Assembly (NCBI GenBank): GCA_026120185.1
Contig: JANUWF010001184.1
Coordinates: 248,001 to 312,000, forward strand
Length of the DNA stretch: 64,000 nucleotides
Reading direction: 5' to 3'
From: Voacanga thouarsii
Taxonomy: Eukaryota; Streptophyta; Magnoliopsida; Gentianales; Apocynaceae
Shown: positions 23,664-36,600 of the stretch, in pieces
Numbering within the stretch: the stretch's first letter is position 1
Layout: each line of letters starts with the position of its first letter
The notes under the pieces: generated by a model
The model's database searches: none
Seen by the model: the letters and a program-made list of their open reading frames with translations, nothing else
What the model was told of the DNA's origin: nothing
Position numbers and translations under genes: made by a program

Positions 23664-26600
23664 AGTTTAGAAGGTAATATCATGAAGGAAAATTCTGGTT
23701 TTTACCTTTTTAATTCAAGAGGGATTTAGCCTCCAAGCTTTTAGGGATAGAATCCCTACAAGGTGGCGGTAACAAAGCTGCTAAAGTCGGCCAAAGGGAG
23801 AAAGGATAGCAAAAGAAAATTAACTTTAGTAAAGTTAAGATTCGAACTCGAACCACCAAGGAAAAAAAACCAAGCTGAAACCACTAGAACATAATAACTC
23901 TTATTCGCATTTCCTAACCAAATTTCCATCACCTTCATCCCGAATATCTCTTAAGTTAATAAAAATTCTGAGCTCCAAATAAACCTGTCTTACTCATCAA
24001 AAGGCATTACTAGTTCACTAAGCAAACTCAAACACAAATAAGAATAAGAACAAATATGCACACATATACCCACACATCTATCAAATAATTAGATAAATGT
24101 ATTATAAATTCATATGCACACGCAAGATGTTATTTAATGCTCCCATTCCTCCCATACTAAGGTTAGGGTTTAGACCAGGTATTATAAAATATCTTGTATA
24201 TATTCTTTTCTTCAAGGCAGATACAATTGTGACTAGATTTAAATTACAAGCGGAATAGTTGATTTCATGTGACTAAAGTTTTTCCGTGAGGCATATGCTA
24301 TAGTCTCAATCTTCTTCAAACACTATTTTTAAATGCAATGTTGTGAGTTTGGTAGGAATAATGTGAGCTCGAAAGGAATACAAGAATGATGGGTAGGCTA
24401 AATTCAATGCCATAAGAAGTTTAGTAATTAAGAAAATATAAAAGGGAAAATGAGAAGATTAAAACAATTAACTGTCATAGAATTTTATTGTGATTGATGA
24501 GAACGGAATACTACTGATGATTGAATAAGAGAAGTTCTTGGATATTGAAGACTTAATATAAAAAGTGAGTTTAAAGAAGATGTTAAGCACAAAGATAAGC
24601 ACGTGAAAGCAATATTACTTAAAGAACAAAGAAGAAAGTTTTGAGCAATAATGAGATCTACAAGAAAATAAAGAGTGAAATAATTGTGATATTTGATTAT
24701 TGATGAAAGTATTATTATTGAAAAGAATCGAATACTTCTGTTGAGTGATAAGGAGAAGTTCGTCAAATGATCAAGCTTTAATTGAAAAGGAGCATTATAG
24801 GAAATAACAGGAGACATTGCGTAGAAATATATTCATATCAAGTCTATACCATTTGAATAAGAAGAGAAAATTTTGAGTATCGAAGAGAACTATAAGAGCA
24901 AAAAAGAGAAGGGTTTGTGTAAATAGTGACTAGGATTTCAGAGATAAGAGAAGCTAACAAGAGAAGGCACAAATCAAGATGAGTTAAATCAAATGAAAAA
25001 GAATCGTGAAGTAGATAGAATCTCGTGAAGCAAGAAGTATAAAGCTATTATAGAGACAACATAGAAAACATTTAGTAGGATGTTGAAAAGTTATGAGATA
25101 TAATCTAAGGAAGTCTCGTGTGTGCAATGTGAGAATCAAATAAAACATTTTCATGAAACATGAGTGGTTTTTCTAAAACATATATGAATTATCAACATAT
25201 CAAGATTCCAACACAGCAGATAAAACATTGGAGAATTGTATCAATTTTTAATATTTTCGAAAAGAAATTCATCATTTCTCACTAAAATTGTTTAACCATA
25301 TCAGACATAAAATATGTATTAAGCCTACCATCTTGGCCATCTCATATGATCATATAACAATTCACATATTTCAAAAATTATATTTCAAATATCACACATC
25401 ATAGTCAAGTTTTACTTTTGCGATCATAATTCATCTGCCGACATGATCTCGTCCTATCAACCATAACCGAAAGGATCTCAGACCAACCATAAACATCAAC
25501 ATCAACATCCTAGGAATTTCATCTTATGAACATGGTAAAAACTATACGAATAACCCAGTGCATGTACCACAATTAAACAAACAAAAGACCATCGTTATAG
25601 TAGGCCCTACAACCCAAATGTACTATGCCCGCCCTCCATTTTCACACAATGGAAAATGTGTTGGTAGCTGAAAATAACTAAACATCAAATAGTGGTGTTC
25701 CACAAAGAAAAAGTAGATAGCGTTCTCAAACCTGCACAAGCTACTATAAGTGCAAAGTCCCTTTGGACCCTCAAGTATAACACGACATAAAGCCACACCG
25801 CTTATAACCTCATAAATTTTGTTAGTGCAAAACATTTCCAAAAACAACTCAATATATTTTCAAAAGATTTTGGAAAAAAAATTAATGCACAAAAATATAC
25901 TCCCAAGGTTAATAATGTACTCTATTGATTCCACACTTCAAAAGGTTTTTATCGTTGCAGGATTTCAAAAGAGTTTGTCCAGCACAACATTTCGCAATGT
26001 CCAAAGATTTTATAATTGATCTAAGATTTCAAAGTCACTTCAAAAGAGTTTTTCCAACACAACCTTTTGCAAACGTCCCAAGATTTCATAATAGACAACC
26101 CATGCTTATACCATTATAATAGTTCATATTATATGAAACTAGTTGAGCAAATGCAATTCGCAACTCATTTTATGCATGAATGTTTGCAATTCTATATGCT
26201 CAACAAATTTTAAATGCAAGCTTTATATCCAACATAATATGAAATGCAATTTCCTAAAAGTAAGGCATAATTAAATATTGCGTCAATAATATTCACCATT
26301 TGTTTCCAAAAAGAGCAACTTGCCCAAATATATAATATTCTAAACAAGACACAAATATATGAAAATTTGATCAAGTATCACTTACATAAATAAAACATTT
26401 TATAAAATAATATTCTTTAAATAAATAAAAATTTCATTTCACAATAATAAATTTCCAAATAGGTATTTATGCATTTAAAACATTTATCTCGAATAAAATA
26501 TTTCATGTATATTCCTATATTTAGAAAATCATAAAATGTGGGTACTTACCTTATGTCCAAGCACAAATAGCAAAATTCAACTTAAACTTAGTGGTTAATC

Positions 26601-28933
26601 CATTGATCTCCAATAAATTCTAGCACATAAAAAATAGTATAGATCTATTTCCTATCATAAATTGTATATTTAATAGAATTGCTTCATAATATCCCCAATC
26701 TTTGCCAACCTAACTCACAATCTAACTCTCACCAATCCCTGACATCAAACAACACGTTATCCCCAAAATTTAACTTCAAATCATTTGAAATTAATGCATA
26801 TATGCATTCGGCAAATTCTCTTGATTACATGACTTATTCAATTCATAAATATACTAACATAATAGCTACGTAGAAAACATAATCTAGTTAATAAATAAAC
26901 ACTTAAGAATCATCATTATCATGCAACATATAATCTTCCTAAATTTTGATCCAATAGGAGGTGATTAAGGTTCAATTATACTCAGAAAATTCAATTATAT
27001 ATACATATCATTTAATTATATAAAGTACGATCACATTATATAAGTACAATACATAGAATAGCTACTTTATATTAACTTAATACATTAATTCAACTACATA
27101 AGCAGTCAAAGTACTAAACTAATCATTTCATAACCTTCCTAAGTTAATATAACATCAATTCAAATAAATATAATTTTAATTAGATAGCTAAAGCATGGTT
27201 CTATCTTCAAAATATCTAATCAGTGTTTTGCTTGTATTTTGCTTATAAACTAAGCAAAACAGGGAACTTCTTTGTGCAATTAATTCACTAAGAAATAAAA
27301 CTACTAAAAAAACATCATGAAAATTTTGTAGTATAAAACTTCAATACGTATATAAGTCACAAAAAAAATTTTAGTGCCATCTGAGTTGTCTAACTATACT
27401 AATTGTTTGCTTAACATCATAATCATGCTATAGTAACCTCCAAACTCTGTTTTGGCAGTATTTTTGCAAAACTCATTAAAACTAACATACAAGTCTAAAT
27501 TAGATTATTCCAAGTGATAATTACTCTTAAGACATAGCGATTTATTGTGTTAAATATCAAATCTAGATTCAAAGGGCAAAGGGTTCAATTGAAGGTTGAA
27601 AGTCACTAGAAAATCAGTCTCGGTAAAAAACCGAATAGGGTAATTTTGGAAAACCATATAAAATCACCCAAAAAAGAAATTAACATGATTCCAATGAGAT
27701 ATAGTATAATCATATAGAAATAGTGCATGACATCTTTCTTAACAAAATTTCTCGGTACAGTAAATATAAATTCACTGATCATAAAATATCAGCAAGCAAA
27801 ACCATTTTCTAATCACAAATTCAGCACCAATTCTCCATCAATTCAACTCTAATCACTTCAAATCTATATACACAACATCAATATAGTACATCAAAATCAA
27901 AATTACTCCATATTATTCATATCAAAATCATCCCAAACTCTATTCTTCTTAAGACATCAAATCTGCCCAACAATTAATCAAAATTATGATTTTCAAATTG
28001 CTTACCAAGTGGAGAATACTTGGAAACACTTCAAATTTTAGTTATAAAACACTTTATCCTACATCAATTTAGCAAGAAATTAAAGAGTATAAGTGAAGAA
28101 ATAAATGGAAGAGAGAGAATCGGTTGAGGGGAGGGGGGGAGGGGGGAGAACAAGAGAGCAAAATCAATTCTCTATGTGCATGTTGCTCGAGAGAATAGGG
28201 GGTGAAAGCCTGGAAATTTTGGTTTTGTTTGATGTTTAAAGGGTTTAGATTAAATGGCTTGTTCTAGAAGTATTGTTTTAACGAATAAGGTTTAATGAAA
28301 ATCAATGGTTGGGATTAAAATACATGAATGGCTAGCATTAGTTTGCAATAATGAGGGATGTGATAGTTGTTTAACTTATTTAGGGCTTCTAGGATTTACT
28401 GGAATAAAATAAATCAAGAAGAAATTATTCCTGCACAAAAATAATTAGCAAAGGTTTAAAAAGTTCAAATTTAAGTATAATAGTTCAAAATGTTCAAATA
28501 GACGAACGTCTTGGACAATTAATAGCAAAAAATAATCAAGGTAAAAAAGTAAAGTATTTAAAATTATGAATTATTTAATAATAATCAACATTGTGTCCTT
28601 AATATAACTAATTTCTCATATTGACTCCAAAAACAATAATTTTTTGTAAATAATTACATTAAAAAATATCAATAACTAATGCTCCATTCAAGACATAAAA
28701 CTAATCACAAATAAGCATCACATAATATTCACATAAGTATATATAAATTTGCTACGAAAATATTTCAATTACAAACAAAGAATGTAAAAAGTAGTCAAGA
28801 ATATATAAATTAAATTCTCTAGAAAATATGCAAATATTCACCCAAAATATATTCAAATCAATTTTACAAGAATGATATGCTCAAAAAATGCCATTTTATA
28901 TGTGTATAAATGCATTATAATTAAGGGTGTTAC
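23664..28933. repeat. Degenerate LTR-like repeats, tail of one and body of another
   Basis: The stretch 23690-24190 resembles the tail of the 10389 repeat (about 14350-14945), including the B-box-like word near 23841. From about 24190 a further long AT-rich copy runs to 28933, ending GGGTGTTACA, the expected mirror of the TGTAACACC start at 10389. It abuts Copia coding sequence at 28934. Open frames here (for example 24485-24817 and 25623-25847) have no family resemblance. Exact borders and copy number are uncertain. Confidence 0.35.
28128..28146 (+). other. G-run with G-quadruplex potential
   Basis: GGGGAGGGGGGGAGGGGGG is the strongest G-run in the window and could supply four G-triplets. 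It lies in otherwise AT-rich LTR-like sequence. Confidence 0.6.
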
Positions 28934-30515
28934 AATTGGTCTTTATTTAGAGTCAATTAATGATTGGATCATCATCCACTTAGACTATTAAATATGGAGC
29001 CACTGACCATATTTGTAATTCCTATAGGGGTTTAGCAGGATAAGAAGACTAAATAGAGGAGAGGATAGACTTCGAGTGGTTAATAGAGTATAAGTATAGG
29101 CCGAAACAATGGGAGACTTGGAGTTATTATTTGATTATAATAGGATTTTAGTCTTAAAAGATATTTTATATGTTTTTGTTTTAAATAAAATTTGATTTTA
29201 GTTCCACGATTAATTAATTAAGGTTATTTAGTTTTCTTTCTATTCTGGTATTTCAATCAGCAAAGATGAAAATTATTTTTTTAGAATCATGTATGGAAAT
29301 CTCTTGTATGTTAATTCTATAAGTCATCAAATAAATAATATTCAAACCGAACCTAAAAATAAGAAGAGAAAGGTCACATCAAAAGACTCGTATTATGAAA
29401 GTTAACGTTAGGACACATAAATTCTAACTGAATTCAGAGGTCAATCCAAGATGAACTTTTGGGCTCATTGAGTTTGAAAGAATTGTCTCAGTGTGAATCT
29501 TATCTTATGAGTAAAATGACCAAAAAATCCTTTACATAAAAGGTAGAAAGAGCTAAGGAAATACTTGAGTTAGTTCATACTGATATTTGTGGTCCTATGT
29601 CTTCACCAACCTGAGGAGGATATAAATACTTCATCACTTTCACAGATGATCACACACGTTTTGGTTGTGTTTACTTGATGAAGCGTAAGTCTGACTCATT
29701 TGAGAAACTCAAGGAGTTCAAGAGTAAGGTAAATCATCAAATAGGTAAACTTATCAAGAAGTTAAGATCAAATCATGGCAAAGAGTGCCTTCTTAGTAAA
29801 TTCAAGGACTACATGGTACATTAGGGTATAGTATCTTAGCTAACTGCACCCGAGACTCCCCAGCAAAATAGAGTAGCTAAGAGAAGAAATAGAATTTTGA
29901 TGGAAATAGTTAGAAGTATAATGAGTCATGCAATTTTTCCTATTTCTTTTTGGGGATATGCTCTGGAAATAGCAGCATATATTTTAAACTTGGTATTTTC
30001 CAAATCAGTATCTAGAACACCTTATGAGATGTGGACTAGATGTAAGCCTAGCCTAAATCATCTCAATGTATGGAGTTGTTTATCATATGTACTGACTAAG
30101 AAAAGCAAGTTATAGCCAAGATTAGAATTATGCTGCTTTATTATCTAAAAGAAGCAACATGTGGATCATTTTATTATCCCCAAGAGTATAAAGTATTTGT
30201 TAATACTCATGCTAGATATTGTGAAGGTGAATGGAGCATGTCCACTAAGGTATCGAGTAAGATGGAATAGGAAGATTTCAATTTTTGCTACCCAAATCGA
30301 AAAATCTAAAGAGACATAACTAGTTATTCCAATACAAATTGAGCTACATCGTAGTGTGAGGATATCTAGAGTTCAAGAAATATGGACTAAGAAGGCTTTT
30401 AATATAACCTTTAACAATTAGGAACAAGATCCTACTGGATACGATGAGGTAATAGTTGATGTTACTATATAGAAATGGAAAACAACAATGGATGTCAAGA
30501 TTGAGTCCATGTATT
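28934..30515 (+). pseudogene. Copia family A protease-integrase segment
   Basis: The fragment starts just before the protease active site (29000-29030, reading YGATDHICNS with the expected Asp replaced). It continues through GAG-pre-integrase (29240-29500) and the integrase core. The core stays in one frame with several stops. Catalytic positions can be placed: Asp at 29582-29584; the second Asp, now Asn, at 29771-29773; and the Glu, now Lys, at 29879-29881. The last two have exactly 35 residues between them, as in DD35E enzymes. The well-preserved C-terminal part of the core (29897-30115) includes SFWGYALEIAAYILN. The segment continues past 30300 to the start of the reverse transcriptase region, where element X interrupts it at 30515. 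Its partner is 51460-52839. The gag and 5' LTR are missing. Confidence 0.9.
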
Positions 30516-31567
30516 TGATAGGAATCCATCCAAGCAACATGCCAAAGCTAAAGAACTGGGATAGAGATTTAAACCACAATTCATGGAGTTTTGGAGAAAT
30601 TCAAATCATAGAGATTATCAATGGAGAAATCAAGCAAACCAAGTACCCAAGCCAAGAACTGAGAGGTTTGTCAAGAGATGGAGGCCAAAATGAAGGCTAA
30701 GAGGAACCTAGAGTATCCCACAACTCGTATGGAGGGCTAAAGACATCTAATGCAACAAGGAAGAGATCAATAAGATTAAATTTGGAGTGTAGAAATAGAG
30801 ATGCAATGCTCGTACAAATAAAAGAGAAAATTGCTCCCAGCATTTTGGGTGCACGGCCGTGCACAACCAAATTTTGATCTCCTGACTCCGACACAGTCGT
30901 GAAACTCCAATGGATGGTCATGCAACCCTCTTGAACACTTGTTTTCCTTTATTCCAAATTTATTTCAGCTACTTTTATTTTATCCATAAGATGTAAGGTC
31001 TTTTAGACCAAATTAACTTGTTTTAAGCTTTCTTTAACCAAAGTTTGTAACCTTATGTAGTTTAGGGTTAAGGTTCTCTATATATACCCTATTATAACAT
31101 TTCATACGTAAGTTGGATACTATATTTAAGATCAAAAAACACTTTTAGGAGCGTTTTTTAGGTTCTTCCTTGAAGGCGAAGACCATTTCTTAGGCTTTTA
31201 TTCCTTACCTAAGAATTGAGTCTGTAAACTCATAAGGATATATCAAATTAGCTTACCAAAATTATGTCTTTGGAACTTATTTTCCTTAGATTCTAGAGTA
31301 AAAGTTAATCTTGGTTGCGTAAATCTCTTCTTCCTAGTATTCTTGATTTCCTAGCTAAATTAAGGGTCTTTGGTTGAAATTTGGATAACTTGGTTCATTG
31401 TTCTTGAGTTCTATGATCTTTATTTGGCCTAAGGTTCTTGTACTTGAATTGGTTTTGTGTTTTCTTCACTAAAAATTCTATTTTGAGTGTTTATTTGAGC
31501 CTTCAAAAGTACCCCCAAAAAAATAACCACGAAATTCCTTCAAGAATTCAGCCCCAAGATCATATCA
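30516..31567 (+). repeat. 5' LTR of element X, uninterrupted
   Basis: It runs from TGATAGGAATCC to CATATCA, 1052 bp, immediately before the primer-binding site. A TATA box (TATATATA near 31077-31086) lies in the word CTCTATATATACCCTATT. The same word in the other LTR is the site where Y inserted. The 3' partner starts at 34484 with TTACACGAATCT, a mutated end. Confidence 0.88.
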
Positions 31568-31574
31568 AATAGTT

Positions 31575-31586
31575 TGGTATCACAGC
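31575..31586 (+). promoter_or_regulatory. Primer-binding site of element X
   Basis: TGGTATCACAGC differs at one base from the initiator tRNA-Met complement and lies seven bases after the LTR end. Confidence 0.8.
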
Positions 31587-32819
31587 AAGGAGAGTTTTGA
31601 TGCTCATCAAAGTTTTAGGTATCAAAGAAAGCTCCAAACATTGACAATCTTTTAACTAAAATTTGGGCTACAAAAATTTTAAGTTTTTTTTTTAGTTTTC
31701 TTGGATTATATACGTTAAACTTCTGCCTTGTTGTTAGTATAATAATTGGAGATTGAAAATTTCTTGTTGTTTATTGATTATTGGGGTTAAAAGTGCATAA
31801 AATTTTTGATATATCTTGAGTTTCTAAAATTGCTTACAAAGTGTTTGATAGTTGGTCTAAGTGAACTTATGGCTTTGAATTGTAGCTAAAGCTTTATGTG
31901 AACACCTCCTATAATCATTTGTCTACAATTTCAAGCATTTTTGGGAATTTTCTTGTCTAATTGAGATCATTTTAGTTGTTGAATTCTTTCTCTTATTTTT
32001 AAATGCTATGTTCCTCGAACTTGTAGTGCTTCATTGAAAAGCTTGTTAAGTCCTATCCATTTACCTATCGCTTAGTCAATTGAAATTGTTGTGCTTTTCG
32101 AATTCATTGATTAATGATATAAACTTCTTGAGGCTTGTTATTGATAAATCACCCACCTAAGTCAAATTAGTTGTCCTTAGAGGGTTAGTGAACTTGTCAA
32201 AAGTTTGGACTAATTCATAAGCAAACAGGGAGGCTTTTTGGGAAGAACTTATTGAGCATTTGAATGAATTGAAAAAGTAAGAGGGTGAGCCTATAGCCAA
32301 AGAGAGTTAAAGACGATAGTCGAGTGTATACATGTAATGGAGTGCTTATGAGGAAATTCCTTCTATCCAACAAAATTTCCTAAGATTCATTTGATATTCG
32401 AGCCGTCATTGAGACTCTCAATGCAAAAATAGATGAAATGGGGAGAGATATAGTAGAATTGCAAACTAACCAAGGCCAAGCCTAAACCATTGCACAAAGA
32501 GAGGATATAGAGAAGAAGATAGCCTTAGAATGAGAGAAGGTTGTAATACTAGACCTACATTGTATGAACAACAAGGAAAGGGTTAGGATGAACATTCCTT
32601 GGGAAGCTATCTACCTATACTAATTAGGGGAAGTAGGCATGGTTTGAGAGAAGGAAGAGGTAGAATGTAAGGAAGGTATGAGGGACAAAATATGAGTAGG
32701 CGTGAGGGGGAGTTTGAAATGATGGAAGATTGGGATGAGAGAGTTCATGAGAAGGACTATAGAAGACAAAACCAGGGAATGGGATTAGAGTGAGAAGAAG
32801 AGAAGATGATGAGGAGGAT
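31587..32819 (+). other. Leader and decayed gag N-terminus of element X
   Basis: The first 600 bases are noncoding leader. From about 32230, fragments in changing frames look like the hydrophilic start of a Gypsy gag (for example ELIEHLNELKK). A Gly/Arg/Glu-rich stretch follows near 32620-32800. No intact frame is present. Confidence 0.5.
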
Positions 32820-34150
32820 AGAGAGTTGAGACATATCAAAATGAAAGTACTCCATTTTCAAGACAAAAGTAGCCCAAAGGCTTATTCTCAATGGGAAGTA
32901 AGGATGAAGATTTTGTTTAAATGTCATTAATATAGTGAGCGAACCAAAGTTAAATTGGCTATTTCAAGTTTCCTTGAATATGCTTCATTGTGGTAGGACC
33001 AAGTAGCATCACAAAGAAGAAGAATGGGGGAATAGCTAGTTGTCACTTTGGAATTGTTGAAGAACTTAATAAGAAGGAAATTTATACCTCTACACTATTA
33101 CAATGATCTCTACCAAAAGTTACATGTACTTAGATAAGGGAATAAAAGTGTACTGAATTTTTATAAAAGTTGGGCGTGACCTTGATGAGGGCCAATATTG
33201 TTAATGATGTAAGGACTACCAAAGCAAGATATTTGAGTGATTTGAATAGGAAGATAGCAAATGTAATGGAGTTACATTCTTATGAGGCCTTGGAGGAGAT
33301 AGTACATATGGCCGTAAAGATTGAGGGACAACTTAAGAGGAAGTCTCAACCTAAAGAAACCATCTACACCAATCTTGTTTTCAACCACCAACCTAAAATG
33401 AGAGAGGAACCATCAAAACCACCAAGACCACTAAGAGAGCCTGACAAGCCTAGAGAATAATAGGGAAAGGAGAAAACTAGAGAAGAATGGGCTAAGGAAA
33501 AGTCTCAGGGTATTAAGAGGTCACCAAGGACTACAGACATCAAGTGCTTTAAATGCTTGGGATATGAACACACCTCCTATGAGTGTCCAACTAAGAAGTT
33601 GATGTTCTTAAATGCCCAAGTAAGGTTTCATCCAGAGTGGAGAAGATTGAAAATGAAAAACAAAATAAAGTGCACAATGGTGATGATTATTCTAGTGATG
33701 AAGGAATTGTTATACTACCACTTTATCCTTTAGCCAATGTTGCAATTAAAGAGATGGGTACTTGTGAGATTGGAGATGATTGTAAATAAAAATAAAGAAA
33801 AGCCTGCAAAGAAACAACATTTTCTATTCCCATTGCCTTATCAGCCAAAAGCCATGTGTAGCTATCATTGATGGAGGGAGCTTTACAAATATTGTTAGTA
33901 CTAGTATTGTGGAATAATTTAGTCTATATGTGATAAAATACCCTAATTCCTATAGACTACAATGGTTTTATGATAGTGGAAAGTTGAGGGTAAATATACA
34001 TGTGTTGTTGACAATTGAGATGGGAAAGTATCAAGATGAGATTGTTTGTGATATAGTCCCTATACAAGCTAGCCATTTAATTTTGGAGAAGCTATAGCAA
34101 TTTGATAGAAGTATGCTACATGATAGGAGAAGAAACTCTTATTTGGTCAT
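32820..34150 (+). pseudogene. Ty3/Gypsy gag and protease of element X
   Basis: The Retrotrans_gag domain is recognisable at about 32840-33330. It starts with wording like KMKVLHFQDKSSPKAYSQW, continues through YYNDLYQKLHVL, and ends in the open stretch 33170-33460 (NRKIANVMELHSYEALEE). A CCHC zinc knuckle is complete at 33545-33586 (C-FK-C-LGYE-H-TSYE-C). After a frameshift the aspartic protease appears, with active site DGGS at 33870-33881. The LILEKL stretch near 34080 corresponds to the usual ILGRPW. Several stops and shifts kill the reading frame. The usual plant order would continue with reverse transcriptase, but here the sequence passes into a short Lys/Glu-rich stretch and the 3' LTR. 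Confidence 0.88.
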
Positions 34151-34483
34151 CAAAGGAAGCATGTTGTATACTCTTCTACCCTTACCAAATGAGGTAAGAG
34201 AAGTATAAAAGAAAATAAGAGATAATGAGAAATAGAAGAGTGTTGATAAGAGTTTCTAAAAGAATCAGGAAGATGGAAGTAAAAGAGGGTTTGTTGTTCT
34301 TGAAAAATGAAAATAATAAGAGAGAAGTTATTAAAAAAAAAAAAAAAAGAGTGAAGGAGAGGGGAAAAATGAGCTGTATGTAGGAGAGCATAAACTGGCA
34401 ATTTTGTCTTCACAACACAATTCTTGCTGGAAATCTTATGTAGGTGCTCATTCGAAGACAAGTACACTTCTTGAAAGGGGAAA
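34151..34483 (+). promoter_or_regulatory. Post-protease remnant and polypurine tract of element X
   Basis: A short Lys/Glu-rich stretch ends in TTGAAAGGGGAAA (34471-34483), a polypurine tract directly before the 3' LTR. This tract would prime plus-strand DNA. The closeness of protease and tract marks the missing pol region. Confidence 0.75.
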
Positions 34484-35081
34484 TTACACGAATCTATCCA
34501 AGGAATATGCCAAAGCTAAAGAAGGAGGATGGACATTTAAACCACAATCCATGGTGCCTTAGAGAAATTCAAATCATGAAGGTTATCAATTGAGAAATCA
34601 AGCAAACCAAGCACCCATGCCAAAGACCAAGAGGTTTGTTAAGAGATGGAGGCAAAAAGGAAGGATAAGAGAGTTTAAAGTATCCCACAACTCATATAGA
34701 GGGACATCCAATGCAACAATGAGGAGATCAATGAGTTAAAATTTGGAGTGCAAAATAGTGGATGCATGACCAGAGTGCATGGACATGCAATTACTCATGC
34801 AAATATAAAAAGAAACTGCTCCCAGCATTTTGGGCACACGGCATGATGCACGGTTATACCCAAATTTTGATGTCCCAACTCCAACATGATCGTTCAGCTC
34901 CAATGCATAGCCATGCAACCCTCCAGAACACTTTTTTTTTGTTTTCTTTCAAGTTTATTTCAGCTACTTTTATTTTGTCTATGAGAGGTAAGATCTTTTA
35001 AGACCAAATTAACTTATTTTAAGTTTATTTGATTGGTTTTTAACCTTAAGTAGTTTAGGACTGGGGTTCTCTATATATACC
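34484..35081 (+). repeat. 3' LTR of element X, left part
   Basis: This matches 30516 to about 31085 of the 5' LTR, then stops at CTATATATACC, where element Y begins. The last five bases, ATACC, are the target duplication of Y. The remainder of the LTR resumes at 50985. Confidence 0.88.
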
Positions 35082-36556
35082 TGCTGCGTAAATTTTAGGT
35101 GTATAAAAGTCATCAAATTTAAATTCATCCCTTAGTTATGTTTTAATAAAAATGTTAATCCTAAAATATATATGCGATTAAGTATACTCATTGCAACCAT
35201 AGTATAGGGATTTAACAAGTGTCGATCTTCAAAGAAACAAGTATACACTAATTACTTTTCATTTATTGTTTAACCGACCCAATAAAGTGATAAAATAAGA
35301 AAAAGAAAAATGAAGAAATATATACAACTTAAGGATGTGAAAATATGCAATTGAGACAAAAGTTTTTGAAAACATAATAATGAATCACTTAGTCAATATT
35401 ACAATTAATTATTATCTTGGTCTCATGAAAGATTTTAAATAGACCCACTTTGTTTGCAATCCAAGGAATCACTATCTTCTAGTTAAATTAGTGAATATAT
35501 TCTATCCCAATCAACTTATTCAAAAGATGCATTAAAATCAATTCTCAAATAAACTCTTATATTCTAGGTGATTTAAAACATGAAATTCATCAACGAAGCA
35601 AAATTCTAGCAATCATTAACTAACATTTGATTACCAATGTTCTCAACAATTAACCCATTTTTCAAGCAAGTTAAAAGATAACAAATATAAAATTAATTAA
35701 TTATCGTCATTATCAATCCCTTTTTCAAGCAATTTAAGATATAATAAATATAAAATTAATTAATTAAAGTCATTATCAATCCTTTTTTTAAGAAAGTTAA
35801 TAACAAAAACTAATCAACCAACTTCGTAAGAAAAACAAGTAATCAAATCCCAAGATGAATAATGAATTGATCAAAATACTAAATTACTCAAGAAATCATG
35901 AATAGCGAAAAATAATGTCAAATTACAATGGAAACATTAAATACAGAATTGTTTAAGAATAAAAAAACAAAGGTAAAAGAAAGCACTTATAGACATGCTT
36001 CCTTCTCCTTTTTTGAAAACACTCTTAAACAACCCTCCTTGATTTGGTGAATTCCTCCTTCGTTGAGTGATTGAAATTTATGCTCTTAGATTTACCCATT
36101 TTTCTTGTGTTTTCTCTCACTTTTATAAGTTTCTTTGATGCCAAATTCGTTTCTTAAGAGGTTTTGACTGAGTAGGAATTAGAAAATACTGAAATCATTG
36201 AAAAATTCCTAAATTCGTACACAGAATTTTCACACTCCAGAACGGGCTTGGCACCGGGTCTAGTCGACCCACCTTGCGCCAACTACATTTTGTTCTCTCC
36301 TTTGATTTTGCTCTGTTTTCCTCTGGCTGACCAGAATGGACCTGGCGTTTGGTCCACTCACCAAACCTGGCGCTAGGTGTGTTATTGAAAATCTCCAATT
36401 TTGCTCGAAATTAATTCAAATCTGTATAAATTTATCAAAAATACTTTCTACAAGCAAAATGTCAAATAGGAAAGAATCTGCCTAGTTATTAGAACAAAAG
36501 TATCTTAAAACACTCTCAAATAAGTGGAAGAATATTGATGATTTTAGCTCCAATCA
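35082..36556 (-). repeat. 3' LTR of element Y
   Basis: On the minus strand it starts TGATTGGAGC at 36556 and ends GCAGCA at 35082, about 1475 bp, and it aligns with 49567-50984. It carries a GC-rich cassette (36230-36385: GGCACCGGGTCTAGTCGACC, later CTGGCGCTAGG) about 100 bp upstream of a TATA box TATAAAAG at 36127-36120. Confidence 0.9.
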
Positions 36557-36600
36557 ATTCCGTCACACTTGAACTTTTGCCTGTCCTCAAGCAAAACACT
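36557..36600 (-). promoter_or_regulatory. Polypurine tract and adjoining hairpin of element Y
   Basis: On the minus strand, AAGTGTGACGGAAT abuts the 3' LTR; relatives have GTGTGGGGGAAT, so this tract is damaged. Just upstream is a stem TTTTGCTT / AGGCAAAA around the loop GAGGAC (36596-36575), with one mismatched pair. The same structure precedes the tracts of W and Z. Confidence 0.75.

Noticed and set aside
24485..24817. 110-codon minus-strand frame
   Set aside because: Low-complexity AT-rich LTR-like sequence with no family resemblance and no conserved partner in the window.
34150..34467. 105-codon Phe/Leu-rich minus-strand frame
   Set aside because: It is antisense to the Lys/Glu-rich post-protease stretch of element X.
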